Positions 36,630-45,584 of a stretch of DNA of 64,000 nucleotides are shown here, piece after piece (positions within the stretch are counted from its first letter, which is position 1; every line of letters begins with the position of its first letter). The notes under the pieces are model-generated. The model saw only the letters and a list, made by a program, of their open reading frames with translations. It had not been told where the DNA came from and did not search any database. The translations under genes were made by a program, and so were the position numbers. This stretch comes from Roseomonas fluvialis (GTDB lineage: Bacteria > Pseudomonadota > Alphaproteobacteria > Acetobacterales > Acetobacteraceae), in NCBI RefSeq assembly GCF_022846615.1, contig NZ_AP025637.1, forward strand, positions 1,106,001-1,170,000, written 5' to 3'.

Positions 36630-37712
36630 TCAGTCGGGCTGTGCCGTCACGCCGAGCGCCGGCGCGAGGCGCGTGTTCCAGGCGTTGACGCAGGCCTCGC
36701 CGCAGCGGCGCACCCAGCCGGGCAGCACGGTCTCCGTCAGAAGGCGCAGGCGGCGTGCCTGGTCGGCCTCGGTCACCGGGACGATGGCGACATTGCCGCG
36801 TCGCCCATTGGTGCAAGCTGCCTGGCCGGCGTTGCAGGCAAAGCCCTCGCCGGTCTCGATCTCGGCCGCGTCCCAGATTTCACGCTCGAGCCCTGCCAGT
36901 TCGGTGCGGATCAGGGTGCGGGCCCAATCGGGAAGGGCGTTCCAGGCGGCGCGGTTGGCGCCGAAGATGGACAAGCCCCAGGTGATAGCCATGCCGTGCA
37001 TATGCGACGTGACCTCGTGCAGGCCGATCGCATTGGCGGAAAGCGTGCCGGTCACGGCGCATTCCACGACGCCGGAACGCAGCGCGGCCAGCGTCTCGCC
37101 AAAGGGTATCACCACGGGTGTCGCGCCGAGGGCGGCGAACATCTCGGACTGACCGACCGAGGACGTGCGTATGCGCCGCCCGGCAAGGTCGGACAGGCCG
37201 CTGAAGGCGGACCGGCAGAACAGCACCTGCGCCGGATAGGTATAGACCGCCAGCAATTCCACGTCGTAGCGCTCGGCGAGCAGTTCCTCCAGATGCGGAC
37301 GATACAGTTCGACCGTGCGGCGCAGCGCCGTCATGTCCGGATTGACCGTCGGCAGGTCGACCGCATTGAACTCGGGTTCCTCGGTGCTGACGATGGCGAG
37401 CAGCGCCGTCCCGAACGGCACGACACCCAGCCGCATGAGTGCAAGCATCTCCTGCGCGCGAATGCCGCTGCGGTCGAAGGGCGCGATTTCGGCCTGGATG
37501 CGCCCACCAGAGGCCTCGGGTAGGCGGCGGCGCCAGAAGGGCTCCTCATAGCGCAGGTATTGGCTGACATCCGCCAGGCCGCCCACGATTTTCAGGCGAA
37601 GAGGCGCGTCGGCGGGCCCAGCGGCCTGGCTCCATGCCACGGAAGGCGACATCATCAGCAGCGCAGCCAGCGTGTGCCTGATCCATCGCCGCAATCCCGC
37701 TGTTCTGGCCAT
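36630..37712 (-). CDS. TRAP-type periplasmic substrate-binding protein (DctP family)
   Basis: 360-residue DctP-like receptor. The signal peptide contains LAALLMMSPSVAWSQA. Family blocks are FDRSGIRAQEMLALMRLGVVPFG and LSDLAGRRIRTSSVGQSEMFAALGATPVVIPFGE, shortened here to RRIRTSS and GATPVVIPFGE, plus EVTSHMHGMAITWGLS. The C-terminus has a run of four cysteines (ACNAGQAAC, later RRCGEAC) that could form disulfides. The ATG has AGGAGG 5 bases upstream. No DctQ or DctM membrane gene is present. With the kinase immediately downstream, the protein may serve as a ligand sensor, as in TorT-TorS. Confidence 0.86.
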   Translation of the reverse strand: MARTAGLRRWIRHTLAALLMMSPSVAWSQAAGPADAPLRLKIVGGLADVSQYLRYEEPFWRRRLPEASGGRIQAEIAPFDRSGIRAQEMLALMRLGVVPFGTALLAIVSTEEPEFNAVDLPTVNPDMTALRRTVELYRPHLEELLAERYDVELLAVYTYPAQVLFCRSAFSGLSDLAGRRIRTSSVGQSEMFAALGATPVVIPFGETLAALRSGVVECAVTGTLSANAIGLHEVTSHMHGMAITWGLSIFGANRAAWNALPDWARTLIRTELAGLEREIWDAAEIETGEGFACNAGQAACTNGRRGNVAIVPVTEADQARRLRLLTETVLPGWVRRCGEACVNAWNTRLAPALGVTAQPD

Positions 37713-37901
37713 CGACACCTCCTGGGGTGCAATGCTGTGCGAAGCTTGCCACTTATGCGAGGAAAGTGTCACACATCCCGTTAATGAGCTTAGCAGGTCG
37801 GCCGCCTGCCCCAAAGGTTGTCGTGGGCAGACCGAGGCGCTGCTGGTCCTATGCGGGCCCGGCGACGCAGCCCACGCCGATCCCCCCTAGAGGTCCGCTT
37901 C

Positions 37902-38648
37902 ATGACGCATCACCCCACCGCCATTGCGAGCCATCGCGGCGGCGCATTCCTTTGGCCCGAGAACAGCCTCACGGCATTTCGCGAAACCGCGCGGCTGCCG
38001 CTGGAGCAGGCGGAGTGCGACGTACACGCGCTGGCGGATGGCGAGGTCGTGGTGCTCCACGATGCAACGTTGGACCGCACGACCAACGGCGCCGGTGCCG
38101 TGGCCGCGCTCAGCGCCGCGCAACTGCGCAGCCTTCACGTGAAGGGGGGCGGCGGCGAAGCGCCGCCCTTGCTGGACGACATGCTGGACGCCTTGGCCGG
38201 CACCGCCGTCGCGCCGCGGGTTGAGATCAAGTCGGACGCGCAGGGGCGTGCCTATCCGGGCCTCGTGCCGCGCGTGCTGGCTGCGCTCGACCGCAAGGGT
38301 GTGCGCGCCGAAACCTGGATCATTGCCTTCGACGCGGAGGTGGCAGCCGCGGCAGCCGCGGCCGGCGGGCTCGCCGGCGTGGCGTGGCTGCTCGAGGACG
38401 TCACCTGGCGTGGGCTTGGGCTTCGCGGGACCATTGCGGTCGCGAAGGCTTACGGGTTTCCGGAAATCGGCGTGCACCAGTCCCGGCTCGATGCGGAGGC
38501 CTGCGCCGCGCTGCGGGCGGCAGGTCTGCGCATATCGGTCTGGGGCGCGAACCACGAGGCGTCGATCCGGCGCATGCTGGACCTTGGGGTCGATGTCCTG
38601 ACGACCGATGACCCGCCGCTTGCGATCGCCCTTCGCGGAGCGCGCTGA
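37902..38648 (+). CDS. ugpQ: Glycerophosphodiester phosphodiesterase
   Basis: 248-residue GDPD-family enzyme that splits glycerophosphodiesters into an alcohol and glycerol-3-phosphate. Active-site blocks are SHRGGAFLWPENSLTAF at ~10-26, ECDVHALADGEVVVLHD at ~38-54, and VEIKSDAQGRAY. The C-terminal segments LRISVWGANHEASIRRML and GVDVLTTDDPPLA are typical. No signal peptide, so it is cytosolic and of the UgpQ type. The ATG at 37902 is chosen by the motif distance. It is divergent from the TRAP-type gene with ~190 bases between. Confidence 0.92.
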   Translation: MTHHPTAIASHRGGAFLWPENSLTAFRETARLPLEQAECDVHALADGEVVVLHDATLDRTTNGAGAVAALSAAQLRSLHVKGGGGEAPPLLDDMLDALAGTAVAPRVEIKSDAQGRAYPGLVPRVLAALDRKGVRAETWIIAFDAEVAAAAAAAGGLAGVAWLLEDVTWRGLGLRGTIAVAKAYGFPEIGVHQSRLDAEACAALRAAGLRISVWGANHEASIRRMLDLGVDVLTTDDPPLAIALRGAR

Positions 38649-38741
38649 ACCCGGTGCTGCTGCCCTGCGCATGAAAGTTGCCACGAAGGCCCGCCGACCC
38701 ATAACCTCCCCGGAGAACCAAGCCCTGGGAGGGTACGTCGA

Positions 38742-39557
38742 GTGGAGGCCGAGGCGCCGATTCTTGTCGCCGACCGCGTCAGTCTGAGGTTCGGCGGCGT
38801 CCGGGCGCTGACCGATGTCGCCTTCGATGTCCGCCGGGGCGAGATTTTTTCCATCATTGGCCCAAACGGCGCGGGCAAGACCTCCATGGTGAATTGCGTC
38901 TCCGGCCGCTATCGCCCGACCGAAGGGCGCATCCTGTTCGACGGCCGCGACATAACGCGCACCTCCACCAGCCGCCGCGCGGCCCTTGGCATTGGCCGCA
39001 CCTTCCAGAACCTGGCGTTGTTCGGGCACATGACGGTGCTCGACAACATCATGGTCGGGCGCCACCACCTTCTGCGGTCCGGCTTCGTGCGGGGCATGGC
39101 CTATTGGCTGGGCGGTGCGCAGCGGGAAGAACTGACCCATCGCCGCGAGGTCGAGGAGATCATCGACTTCCTCGAGATCCAGCACGTGCGCAAGGCGATC
39201 GCCGGCACGCTCTCCTACGGGCTGCGCAAGCGGGTCGAACTCGCGCGGGCGGTCGCGGTAAAGCCGAAGCTGATCCTGCTGGACGAACCCATGGCTGGCA
39301 TGAACCTCGAGGAGAAGGAGGACATGGCCCGCTTCATCGTCGACCTGAACGAAGAATGGGGCATGACCGTGCTGATGATCGAGCACGATATGGGCGTGGT
39401 TATGGACATCAGCCATCGCGTCATGGTCCTGGATTTCGGCAAGCGGATCGCCGCCGGTACACCGGCCGAGGTGTTGGCAGACCCGCATGTGAGGCGCGCC
39501 TATCTGGGCGAGGCCGACGAGGTCGTGCACGACGAGAGCGAGCCTGCCACGGCATGA
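38742..39557 (+). CDS. livG: Branched-chain-type ABC transporter, ATP-binding protein LivG
   Basis: 271-residue ATPase of a HAAT-family importer. Walker A is GPNGAGKTS at ~44-52, Walker B is LILLDEP, and the signature reads LSYGLRKRVELARA, the LivG variant of LSGGQ. A GTG start at 38742 has GGGAGGG about 8 bases upstream. It is the first gene of a ~13-kb plus-strand operon; its stop overlaps the acyl-CoA ligase gene (ATGA). The importer parts livH, livM, livK and livF follow. The substrate may be an organic acid rather than an amino acid. Confidence 0.94.
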   Translation: MEAEAPILVADRVSLRFGGVRALTDVAFDVRRGEIFSIIGPNGAGKTSMVNCVSGRYRPTEGRILFDGRDITRTSTSRRAALGIGRTFQNLALFGHMTVLDNIMVGRHHLLRSGFVRGMAYWLGGAQREELTHRREVEEIIDFLEIQHVRKAIAGTLSYGLRKRVELARAVAVKPKLILLDEPMAGMNLEEKEDMARFIVDLNEEWGMTVLMIEHDMGVVMDISHRVMVLDFGKRIAAGTPAEVLADPHVRRAYLGEADEVVHDESEPATA

Positions 39558-41458
39558 CCACGGCCGACCTCACGCTGCCGCGCCTGCTTCGCCGCAACGC
39601 GCGCGAGCACGGCCAGGACATCGCGATGCGCGAGAAGGAATTCGGCATCTGGCGGGCGCTGACTTGGTCGCAGGTCGCGATGCGAACGCGGGACATTGCC
39701 CTCGGGCTGCGTACGCTGGGCCTGCAGCGCCACGAGGTCGTGGCCTTGATCGGCGACAACCGGCCGGATTGGGTGATGGGCGAGATCGCAGCGCATGCGG
39801 TGCGTGCACGGTCGCTCGGCATCTATCGCGACGCGTTGGATGACGAAGTGTCTTATCTGCTGGCCTTCAGCGGCGCGGTTGCGGTGATCGCCGAGGATGA
39901 GGAGCAGGTCGACAAGCTGCTCAATGTGTCGGACCAGCTGCCGAGCCTGCGCCACATCGTCTATTGCGATCCGCGCGGCATGCGCAAGCACGAGGACCCG
40001 CGCCTGATCTCGATGGCCGACCTGCTGCAGCGCGGTGCGGCCGCCGCCGCCGCGGAACCGGGCCTGTGGGACAGCCTCGTGGACGCGACCGATGGGGAGG
40101 ATGTCGCGATCCTGTGCACCACGTCTGGCACGACGGCGCGGCCGAAGCTCGCGCAACTCAGCGCACGCGCGCTGATCCGGCACTGCGAGGCGTATCTCAC
40201 GGTAGATCCGAAAGGGCCGCAGGACGAATACGTCTCGGTGCTGCCGCTGCCCTGGATCATGGAACAGATCTACGTCCTCGGCTGGGGCCTGATCGCGCGC
40301 ATGAAGGTCAACTTCGTCGAGGAACCCGAGACGATGATGGCCGATTTCCGGGAGATTGCGCCGACCTTCGTGCTGTTCGCACCACGCCTGTGGGAATCGA
40401 TCGCGGCGGATGTGCGCGCGCGCGTGATGGATTCATCGCCGCTCAAGCAGCGCGCCTTCGCGGCCGGGATGCGGATGGGGCTTGATGCGCTGAAGGCCGG
40501 CGGGCGGTCGTCGATTGCCGACGCGCTGCTGTTCCGAGCCCTGCGCGACAGACTTGGCTTCACGCGCCTGACCTCGGCGGCGACCGGCGGTGCGGCCCTT
40601 GGGCCGGATACCTTCCGCTTCTTCCAGGCGCTGGGCGTGCCGCTGCGCCAGATCTACGGGCAGACGGAATCGCTCGGTGCCTACACGATCCATCGGGCGA
40701 AGGAGGTCGACTTCGACACCGTCGGTGTGCCCTTCGGCGACGGAATCGAACTGCGCATCCATGAACCCGACCAGAACGGCGTGGGCGAGATCGTCACGCG
40801 GCATCCCAACATGTTCGCCGGCTACCTCGGCTTGGACGATGTGGCCGACATGCGCGACGGCTGGATGCATACCGGCGATGCCGGATACTTCGACAAGCGT
40901 GGCCAGCTCGTGGTGATCGACCGCATCAAGGACATTGCGACGACGTCCGGCGGTAACCGCTTCTCGCCGCAGTTCATCGAGAACAAGCTGAAGTTCAGCC
41001 CCTTCGTGGCGGAGGCGGTGATCCTCGGCGACCAGCGTCCCCACCTTGCGGCCATGATCTGCATCCGCTTCCCGATTGTCAGCAAATGGGCGGAGCGCGA
41101 GCGCATCGCCTTCACCACCTACACGGACCTCTCCGCGCGGCCCGAGGTGCTGGAGAAGATCCGCGCCGAGGTGGCGCAGGTGAACGCATCCCTGCCCGAG
41201 GCGCAGCGCATTCGTGACGTCGTCCTACTGTACAAGGAACTCGACGCCGATGACGAGGAGCTCACCCGCACGCGCAAGGTCCGCCGCGGCGTGATAAACA
41301 CGAAGTACGGCGACATCATCGAGGCGATCTACGCGGGACAGGACGCCATCCCCGTGGACACCACCATCGCCTTCCAGGACGGCACGAAGCAGCGCATCCG
41401 GACCGTCCTGCGCGTGATCCGCATGGATGGCACGACGGACCACAGGAAGGTCGCCTGA
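39554..41458 (+). CDS. AMP-dependent acyl-CoA synthetase, long-chain FadD15-like
   Basis: 634-residue adenylate-forming ligase that activates a carboxylic acid as its CoA thioester. The P-loop reads TSGTTARPK at ~195-203, a variant of TSGTTGxPK. YGQTESLGAYTIH is the adenosine motif. GWMHTGDAGYFDKRGQL and RIKDIATTSGGNRFSPQFIE are the hinge and core motif. The frame overlaps livG by four bases and abuts livH. A ligase inside a Liv transporter operon is a known pattern in alphaproteobacteria, where the pair imports and activates fatty or aromatic acids. Confidence 0.92.
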   Translation: MTTADLTLPRLLRRNAREHGQDIAMREKEFGIWRALTWSQVAMRTRDIALGLRTLGLQRHEVVALIGDNRPDWVMGEIAAHAVRARSLGIYRDALDDEVSYLLAFSGAVAVIAEDEEQVDKLLNVSDQLPSLRHIVYCDPRGMRKHEDPRLISMADLLQRGAAAAAAEPGLWDSLVDATDGEDVAILCTTSGTTARPKLAQLSARALIRHCEAYLTVDPKGPQDEYVSVLPLPWIMEQIYVLGWGLIARMKVNFVEEPETMMADFREIAPTFVLFAPRLWESIAADVRARVMDSSPLKQRAFAAGMRMGLDALKAGGRSSIADALLFRALRDRLGFTRLTSAATGGAALGPDTFRFFQALGVPLRQIYGQTESLGAYTIHRAKEVDFDTVGVPFGDGIELRIHEPDQNGVGEIVTRHPNMFAGYLGLDDVADMRDGWMHTGDAGYFDKRGQLVVIDRIKDIATTSGGNRFSPQFIENKLKFSPFVAEAVILGDQRPHLAAMICIRFPIVSKWAERERIAFTTYTDLSARPEVLEKIRAEVAQVNASLPEAQRIRDVVLLYKELDADDEELTRTRKVRRGVINTKYGDIIEAIYAGQDAIPVDTTIAFQDGTKQRIRTVLRVIRMDGTTDHRKVA

Positions 41459-42352
41459 ATGGACACGACACTGCTTTTTCAGCTGGTGCTGAACGGCCTC
41501 ATCGTCGGCGCGCTCTATGGCGTCGTCGCGATGTCCTTCGTGCTGATCTACAAGGCGAGCCAGGTGGTGAACTTCGCGCAGGGCGAATTCCTGCTGGTCG
41601 GCGCCTGGGTCTGCTGGTGGATGCTGACGACATGGCAATTGCCCTTCTGGGCAGGGTTCCTGGTCACGCTCGCCTTCATGACGCTGTTCGGGATCCTGCT
41701 GCAGGTCATCGTGCTGCGGCCGTTGATCGGTGAGCCGGTCATCAGCGTCATCATGGCGACGGTCGGGTTGTCGATCTTTTTCCAGGCGCTAATGAAGTGG
41801 ATTTTCGGCGTCTTTGCGCAGCCGTTCCCGCCGATCTTCACCGCCGAGCGCGTGAGCGTCATGGGCCTTGAGGTTCAGACCGTCTACCTCGCGAGCCTGG
41901 GCGTATCGGCCCTGATCATGCTCGGCTTCTGGTGGTTCTTCAGCTATTCGAAGCACGGGCTGGCGATGCGCGCGACGGCCTTCGACCAGCAGGTCGCGCA
42001 GTCGCTCGGCGTCAGCGTACCGAAAGTCTTCGCGATGTCCTGGGCGATCTCGGCGATGGTCTCGACGGTCGCGGGCGTGGTGGTGGGCGTGGTGAACGGC
42101 GTCTCCTCGGCTCTGTCCTTTTACGGCATCAAGGTCTTCCCGGCGGTGATCCTGGGCGGGCTCGATTCCATCGTCGGTGCGGTGCTGGGCGGGCTGATCG
42201 TGGGCGTGCTCGAAAACCTCGCGCAGTACGTCGACGCGCAATGGCTCAACTGGGGGAACATGTACCAGATCGCGCCATTCTACGCGCTGATCCTGATCCT
42301 GCTGATCAAGCCCTACGGGCTGTTCGGCACGAAAAACATCGAGAGGGTCTGA
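41459..42352 (+). CDS. livH: Branched-chain-type ABC transporter permease LivH
   Basis: 297-residue inner-membrane permease with about eight spans. LNGLIVGALYGVVAMSFVLIYKAS and VVNFAQGEFLLVGAW are the family start. MRATAFDQQVAQSLGVSVP is the cytoplasmic coupling loop, followed by VFPAVILGGLDSIVGAVLGG. Its ATG directly follows the ligase stop (TGAATG), and livM begins six bases after its end. With LivM it forms the membrane channel. Confidence 0.95.
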   Translation: MDTTLLFQLVLNGLIVGALYGVVAMSFVLIYKASQVVNFAQGEFLLVGAWVCWWMLTTWQLPFWAGFLVTLAFMTLFGILLQVIVLRPLIGEPVISVIMATVGLSIFFQALMKWIFGVFAQPFPPIFTAERVSVMGLEVQTVYLASLGVSALIMLGFWWFFSYSKHGLAMRATAFDQQVAQSLGVSVPKVFAMSWAISAMVSTVAGVVVGVVNGVSSALSFYGIKVFPAVILGGLDSIVGAVLGGLIVGVLENLAQYVDAQWLNWGNMYQIAPFYALILILLIKPYGLFGTKNIERV

Positions 42353-42358
42353 CGCAGC

Positions 42359-43423
42359 ATGACGTCGATGACCCCGGCGAGCGACTTTCGCACCAGTTAC
42401 CGCGCCGACACGACGATCTTTCCGACGCGCAATTCGCGCATCGCCGCGATCGTCGGCGTAGGACTGCTGTGCGCGGCGCCGCTCGTGTTCGGGCGCTACG
42501 AACTCGGGTTGCTGATCACGATCGGGTTCAGCGCCATCGCAGCGTTGGGGCTGAACATCCTGGTGGGCTTCACCGGGCAGATCTCGATCGGCCACGCCGC
42601 CTTCTTCGGCTTCGGCGCCTTCGCCTCAGCGTTGTTGGTTGAATATCATGTCCCGGTGCCCATTGCGATCTGGGGGGCGGGGATCATGACCGCCCTGGTC
42701 GGCTTGGTGTTCGGGGCGCCGGCGGCGCGGCTGAAGGGGCTCTACCTCGCGATCGCGACGCTCGCCGCGCAGTTCATCCTTGAGGATTTCTTCGCCCGCG
42801 CGCGCTGGTTCTCCGGCGGCGTGGCCGGGCGCGTGACCGAGCCCTACGAACTGTTCGGCCTGCGCCTGGATCGGGAGGAGACGTATTTCTACGTCGTCCT
42901 TGCGCATGTCGTGATCCTGTTCCTCGCCGCCGCCAACCTAATGCGGACTCGCGACGGGCGTGCGTTGATCGCGGTGCGCGACCACTACCTCTCTGCCGAG
43001 ATGATGGGCATCAACCTTGCCTACTACCGCACGCTGTCCTTCGGAATCGCGTCCTTCTACGCGGGCGTGGCCGGGGCGCTCTATGCCCACTATCTGCTGT
43101 TTGTCAGCGTTGAGGCCTTCAACATCCTCTACTCGATCCAATTCCTCGCGATGATCATCATCGGCGGGCTGGGATCGGTGATGGGCAGCATGATGGGCGC
43201 GGCCTTCATGGTGCTTCTGCCCGAGATCGTGCAGGCCGGTGCCGACCTTCTCGCGGGCAGTGCCATCGACCGCGCACTCAGGATCGGCGCGTCCATTTCC
43301 TTCCTGCGGGAGATGGCGATCGGTGCGGCGATCATCCTTTTCCTGATCTTCGAGCCCGATGGGCTCGCGCATCGCTGGAAAATGATCAAGGCGTATTGGA
43401 AACTCTACCCGTTCTCGCATTGA
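42359..43423 (+). CDS. livM: Branched-chain-type ABC transporter permease LivM
   Basis: 354-residue second permease with about nine to ten spans. The conserved LNILVGFTGQISIGHAAFFGFGAF and the loop RALIAVRDHYLSAEMMGINLAYYRT, in which the AVRDHYLSAEMMGI region couples to the ATPases, are present. SIQFLAMIIIGGLGSVMGSM is the matching late-helix block. The C-terminus LIFEPDGLAHRWKMIKAYWKLYPFSH is of the long LivM type with a basic tail. It lies between livH and livK on the same strand. Confidence 0.95.
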   Translation: MTSMTPASDFRTSYRADTTIFPTRNSRIAAIVGVGLLCAAPLVFGRYELGLLITIGFSAIAALGLNILVGFTGQISIGHAAFFGFGAFASALLVEYHVPVPIAIWGAGIMTALVGLVFGAPAARLKGLYLAIATLAAQFILEDFFARARWFSGGVAGRVTEPYELFGLRLDREETYFYVVLAHVVILFLAAANLMRTRDGRALIAVRDHYLSAEMMGINLAYYRTLSFGIASFYAGVAGALYAHYLLFVSVEAFNILYSIQFLAMIIIGGLGSVMGSMMGAAFMVLLPEIVQAGADLLAGSAIDRALRIGASISFLREMAIGAAIILFLIFEPDGLAHRWKMIKAYWKLYPFSH

Positions 43424-43464
43424 GGCCGGCCAACGGCCCACAACATCCAAGGAGGAGACTGACC

Positions 43465-44751
43465 ATGAGGCTTCCGCTTCCCCTGCTCGCCGGCGCCCTG
43501 TTCGCCGCGGCGCCGGCCTTCGCCCAAGCACCGATCCCGGTCGGCCACCTGATGGACAATTCTGGCGCGACGTCGGATGTCGGCGTGCCCTACGGCCAGG
43601 GTGTCGCGGATACGCTCGCCTGGGTGAACCAGACGCGCAATGGCGTTGCCGGCCGACGCCTCGCGGTTTCCGGTTTTGACTACGGCTACCAGGCGCCGCG
43701 CGCCGTGAGCCAGTACCAGTCCTGGGCGCAGCGCGAGCGCGTGGTCGCCATCCAGGGGTGGGGCACCGCGGATACGGAAGCGCTGGTTCGCTTCGTCACG
43801 CGCGACCGGATCCCGTATATCTCTGGGTCATACTCGGCCGCGCTGACGGATGCCGGAGGGACGTCGCGCCGGCAGGGCGTGGAACCGGCGCCGTTCAACT
43901 TCTTCTTCGGCCCGTCCTACTCCGACGCGCTGCGCGGCATGCTGCAATGGGCGGCGGATGATTGGCGCGCGCGCGGCCAGCAGGGCCGGCCGCGCTACGT
44001 CCACATGGGGGCGAACCACCCCTACCCGAACAGTCCGAAGGAAGCCGGCGAGACGCTCGCGCGTGAACTTGGGTTTGAGGTTCTGCCCGCGATCCAGTTC
44101 GCGCTGACGCCCGGCGACTACACCGCCCAGTGCCTGACCCTGCGCAACCAGGGTGCAAACTACGCGTATCTAGGCAACACGGCTGGGTCGAACATCTCGG
44201 TGCTGCGCGCCTGCCAGACGGTCGGCGTGCAGGTGCAGTTCCTCGGGAACGTCTGGGGGATGGATGAGAACGCCATGAAGGCCGCCGGCACCGCCGCCGA
44301 CGGCGTGGTGTTCCCGGTCCGCACGGGCGTGGTTTGGGGAGGCAATGCTTCTGGCATGGAGACGCTGCGCGCCATCAGCCGTGTCTCCGACCAGGCTGGC
44401 ACCGCCTATCGCCCCGTGCACTACCTGGCCGGCGCCTGCGCCGCGATGCTGATGGTGGAGGCGATGGAGACCGCTGCCGCCAATGGCGGCCAGGTTACTG
44501 GCGAACGCATCCGCGACGGCTTTTACGCGCGGCGCGATTGGGTGCCCGCCGGCTTCCAGGGTGTCTGCACCCCGTCGACGTTCACTGCGCAGGATCATCG
44601 CGGCACGATGCGCGTCGCGCTGTACCGGGCGCGCGTGACGGGCAACACGGCCCAAGGCAGCGTGCAGGAACTGATGGCCGCCGGCACCATGGCGCTGCAG
44701 CCGGTCGCAACCATCGACCTGCCGCGCCGCGCCGACTGGCTCGGCTGGTGA
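43465..44751 (+). CDS. livK: Branched-chain-type periplasmic binding protein (LivK/HAAT family)
   Basis: 428-residue type I periplasmic receptor. The signal peptide ends in AAAPAFAQ; the mature start PIPVGHLMDNSGATSDVG is a LivK-like lobe opening. TPGDYTAQCLTLRNQGANYAY resembles the hinge region of HAAT receptors that bind hydrophobic or aromatic acids, so the ligand need not be an amino acid. The ATG follows GGAGGAG. The stop overlaps livF by one base (TGATG). Confidence 0.9.
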   Translation: MRLPLPLLAGALFAAAPAFAQAPIPVGHLMDNSGATSDVGVPYGQGVADTLAWVNQTRNGVAGRRLAVSGFDYGYQAPRAVSQYQSWAQRERVVAIQGWGTADTEALVRFVTRDRIPYISGSYSAALTDAGGTSRRQGVEPAPFNFFFGPSYSDALRGMLQWAADDWRARGQQGRPRYVHMGANHPYPNSPKEAGETLARELGFEVLPAIQFALTPGDYTAQCLTLRNQGANYAYLGNTAGSNISVLRACQTVGVQVQFLGNVWGMDENAMKAAGTAADGVVFPVRTGVVWGGNASGMETLRAISRVSDQAGTAYRPVHYLAGACAAMLMVEAMETAAANGGQVTGERIRDGFYARRDWVPAGFQGVCTPSTFTAQDHRGTMRVALYRARVTGNTAQGSVQELMAAGTMALQPVATIDLPRRADWLGW

Positions 44752-45584
44752 TGAGCGACGCCGCGCAGCAACCAGTGGCGAGGGCCGAGGCCGCCCCGCC
44801 GCTCCTCGAGGTGAAGAACATCGAGGTGGTCTACAGCGAGGTCATACTCGTGCTGCGCGGCCTGTCGCTTGTTGTGCCGCAGGGCGAGATCGTTGCCCTG
44901 CTCGGCGCCAATGGCGCGGGCAAGTCCACGACGCTGAAGGCGATCTCGGGCCTGCTCAAGACTGAGGAAGGCCAGGTTACCCGTGGCGACATCCTGTTCG
45001 GTGGTGAGCGCCTGAACGGCATCGATCCTGACCGGATCGTGCGCCGCGGCATCTTCCAGGTGATGGAGGGCCGCAGGATCATTTCCGACATGACCTGCAT
45101 CGAGAACCTGCGCCTGGGGGCCTTCACGCGCCGCGACGGCGAGGTGGGTCGCGACATCGACATGGTGTTCGACTACTTCCCGCGCCTGCGTGAGCGCACC
45201 GGGCTCGCGGGCTACCTCTCGGGCGGCGAGCAGCAGATGCTAGCAATCGGCCGCGCCCTCATGGCACGCCCGAAGCTGATCCTGATGGATGAACCCTCGA
45301 TGGGTTTGTCGCCGCTGCTGGTGAAGGAAGTCTTCGGCATCATCCGACGCCTGAACCGTGACCTTGGAATCACCATCCTGCTGGTCGAACAGAATGCGCG
45401 CATGGCGCTGTCCGTCGCCTCCTACGGCTACGTCATGGAGCAGGGCAAGGTGGTGCTGGACGGCACCGCCGCCTCGCTCGCGGAGAACGAGGACGTCAAG
45501 GAATTCTACCTTGGTGGCCATGGCGCCGAACGGAAGTCCTTTCGCAACCTGAAATCCTACAAGCGACGGAAGCGCTGGCTGTGA
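44751..45584 (+). CDS. livF: Branched-chain-type ABC transporter, ATP-binding protein LivF
   Basis: 277-residue second ATPase of the importer. Walker A is GANGAGKST at ~52-60, the signature is LSGGEQQML, and Walker B is LILMDEP. The C-terminal tail [17 protein letters not shown] is longer and more basic than usual for LivF; this extension is typical of the importer group linked with acyl-CoA ligases. The stop overlaps the GTG start of the next ligase gene (GTGA). Confidence 0.94.
   Translation: MSDAAQQPVARAEAAPPLLEVKNIEVVYSEVILVLRGLSLVVPQGEIVALLGANGAGKSTTLKAISGLLKTEEGQVTRGDILFGGERLNGIDPDRIVRRGIFQVMEGRRIISDMTCIENLRLGAFTRRDGEVGRDIDMVFDYFPRLRERTGLAGYLSGGEQQMLAIGRALMARPKLILMDEPSMGLSPLLVKEVFGIIRRLNRDLGITILLVEQNARMALSVASYGYVMEQGKVVLDGTAASLAENEDVKEFYLGGHGAERKSFRNLKSYKRRKRWL

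Noticed and set aside
38669..38683. Sigma-54-like word TGGCAACTTTCATGC on the minus strand
   Set aside because: It points into the 3' end of the convergent phosphodiesterase gene, with no gene to serve.
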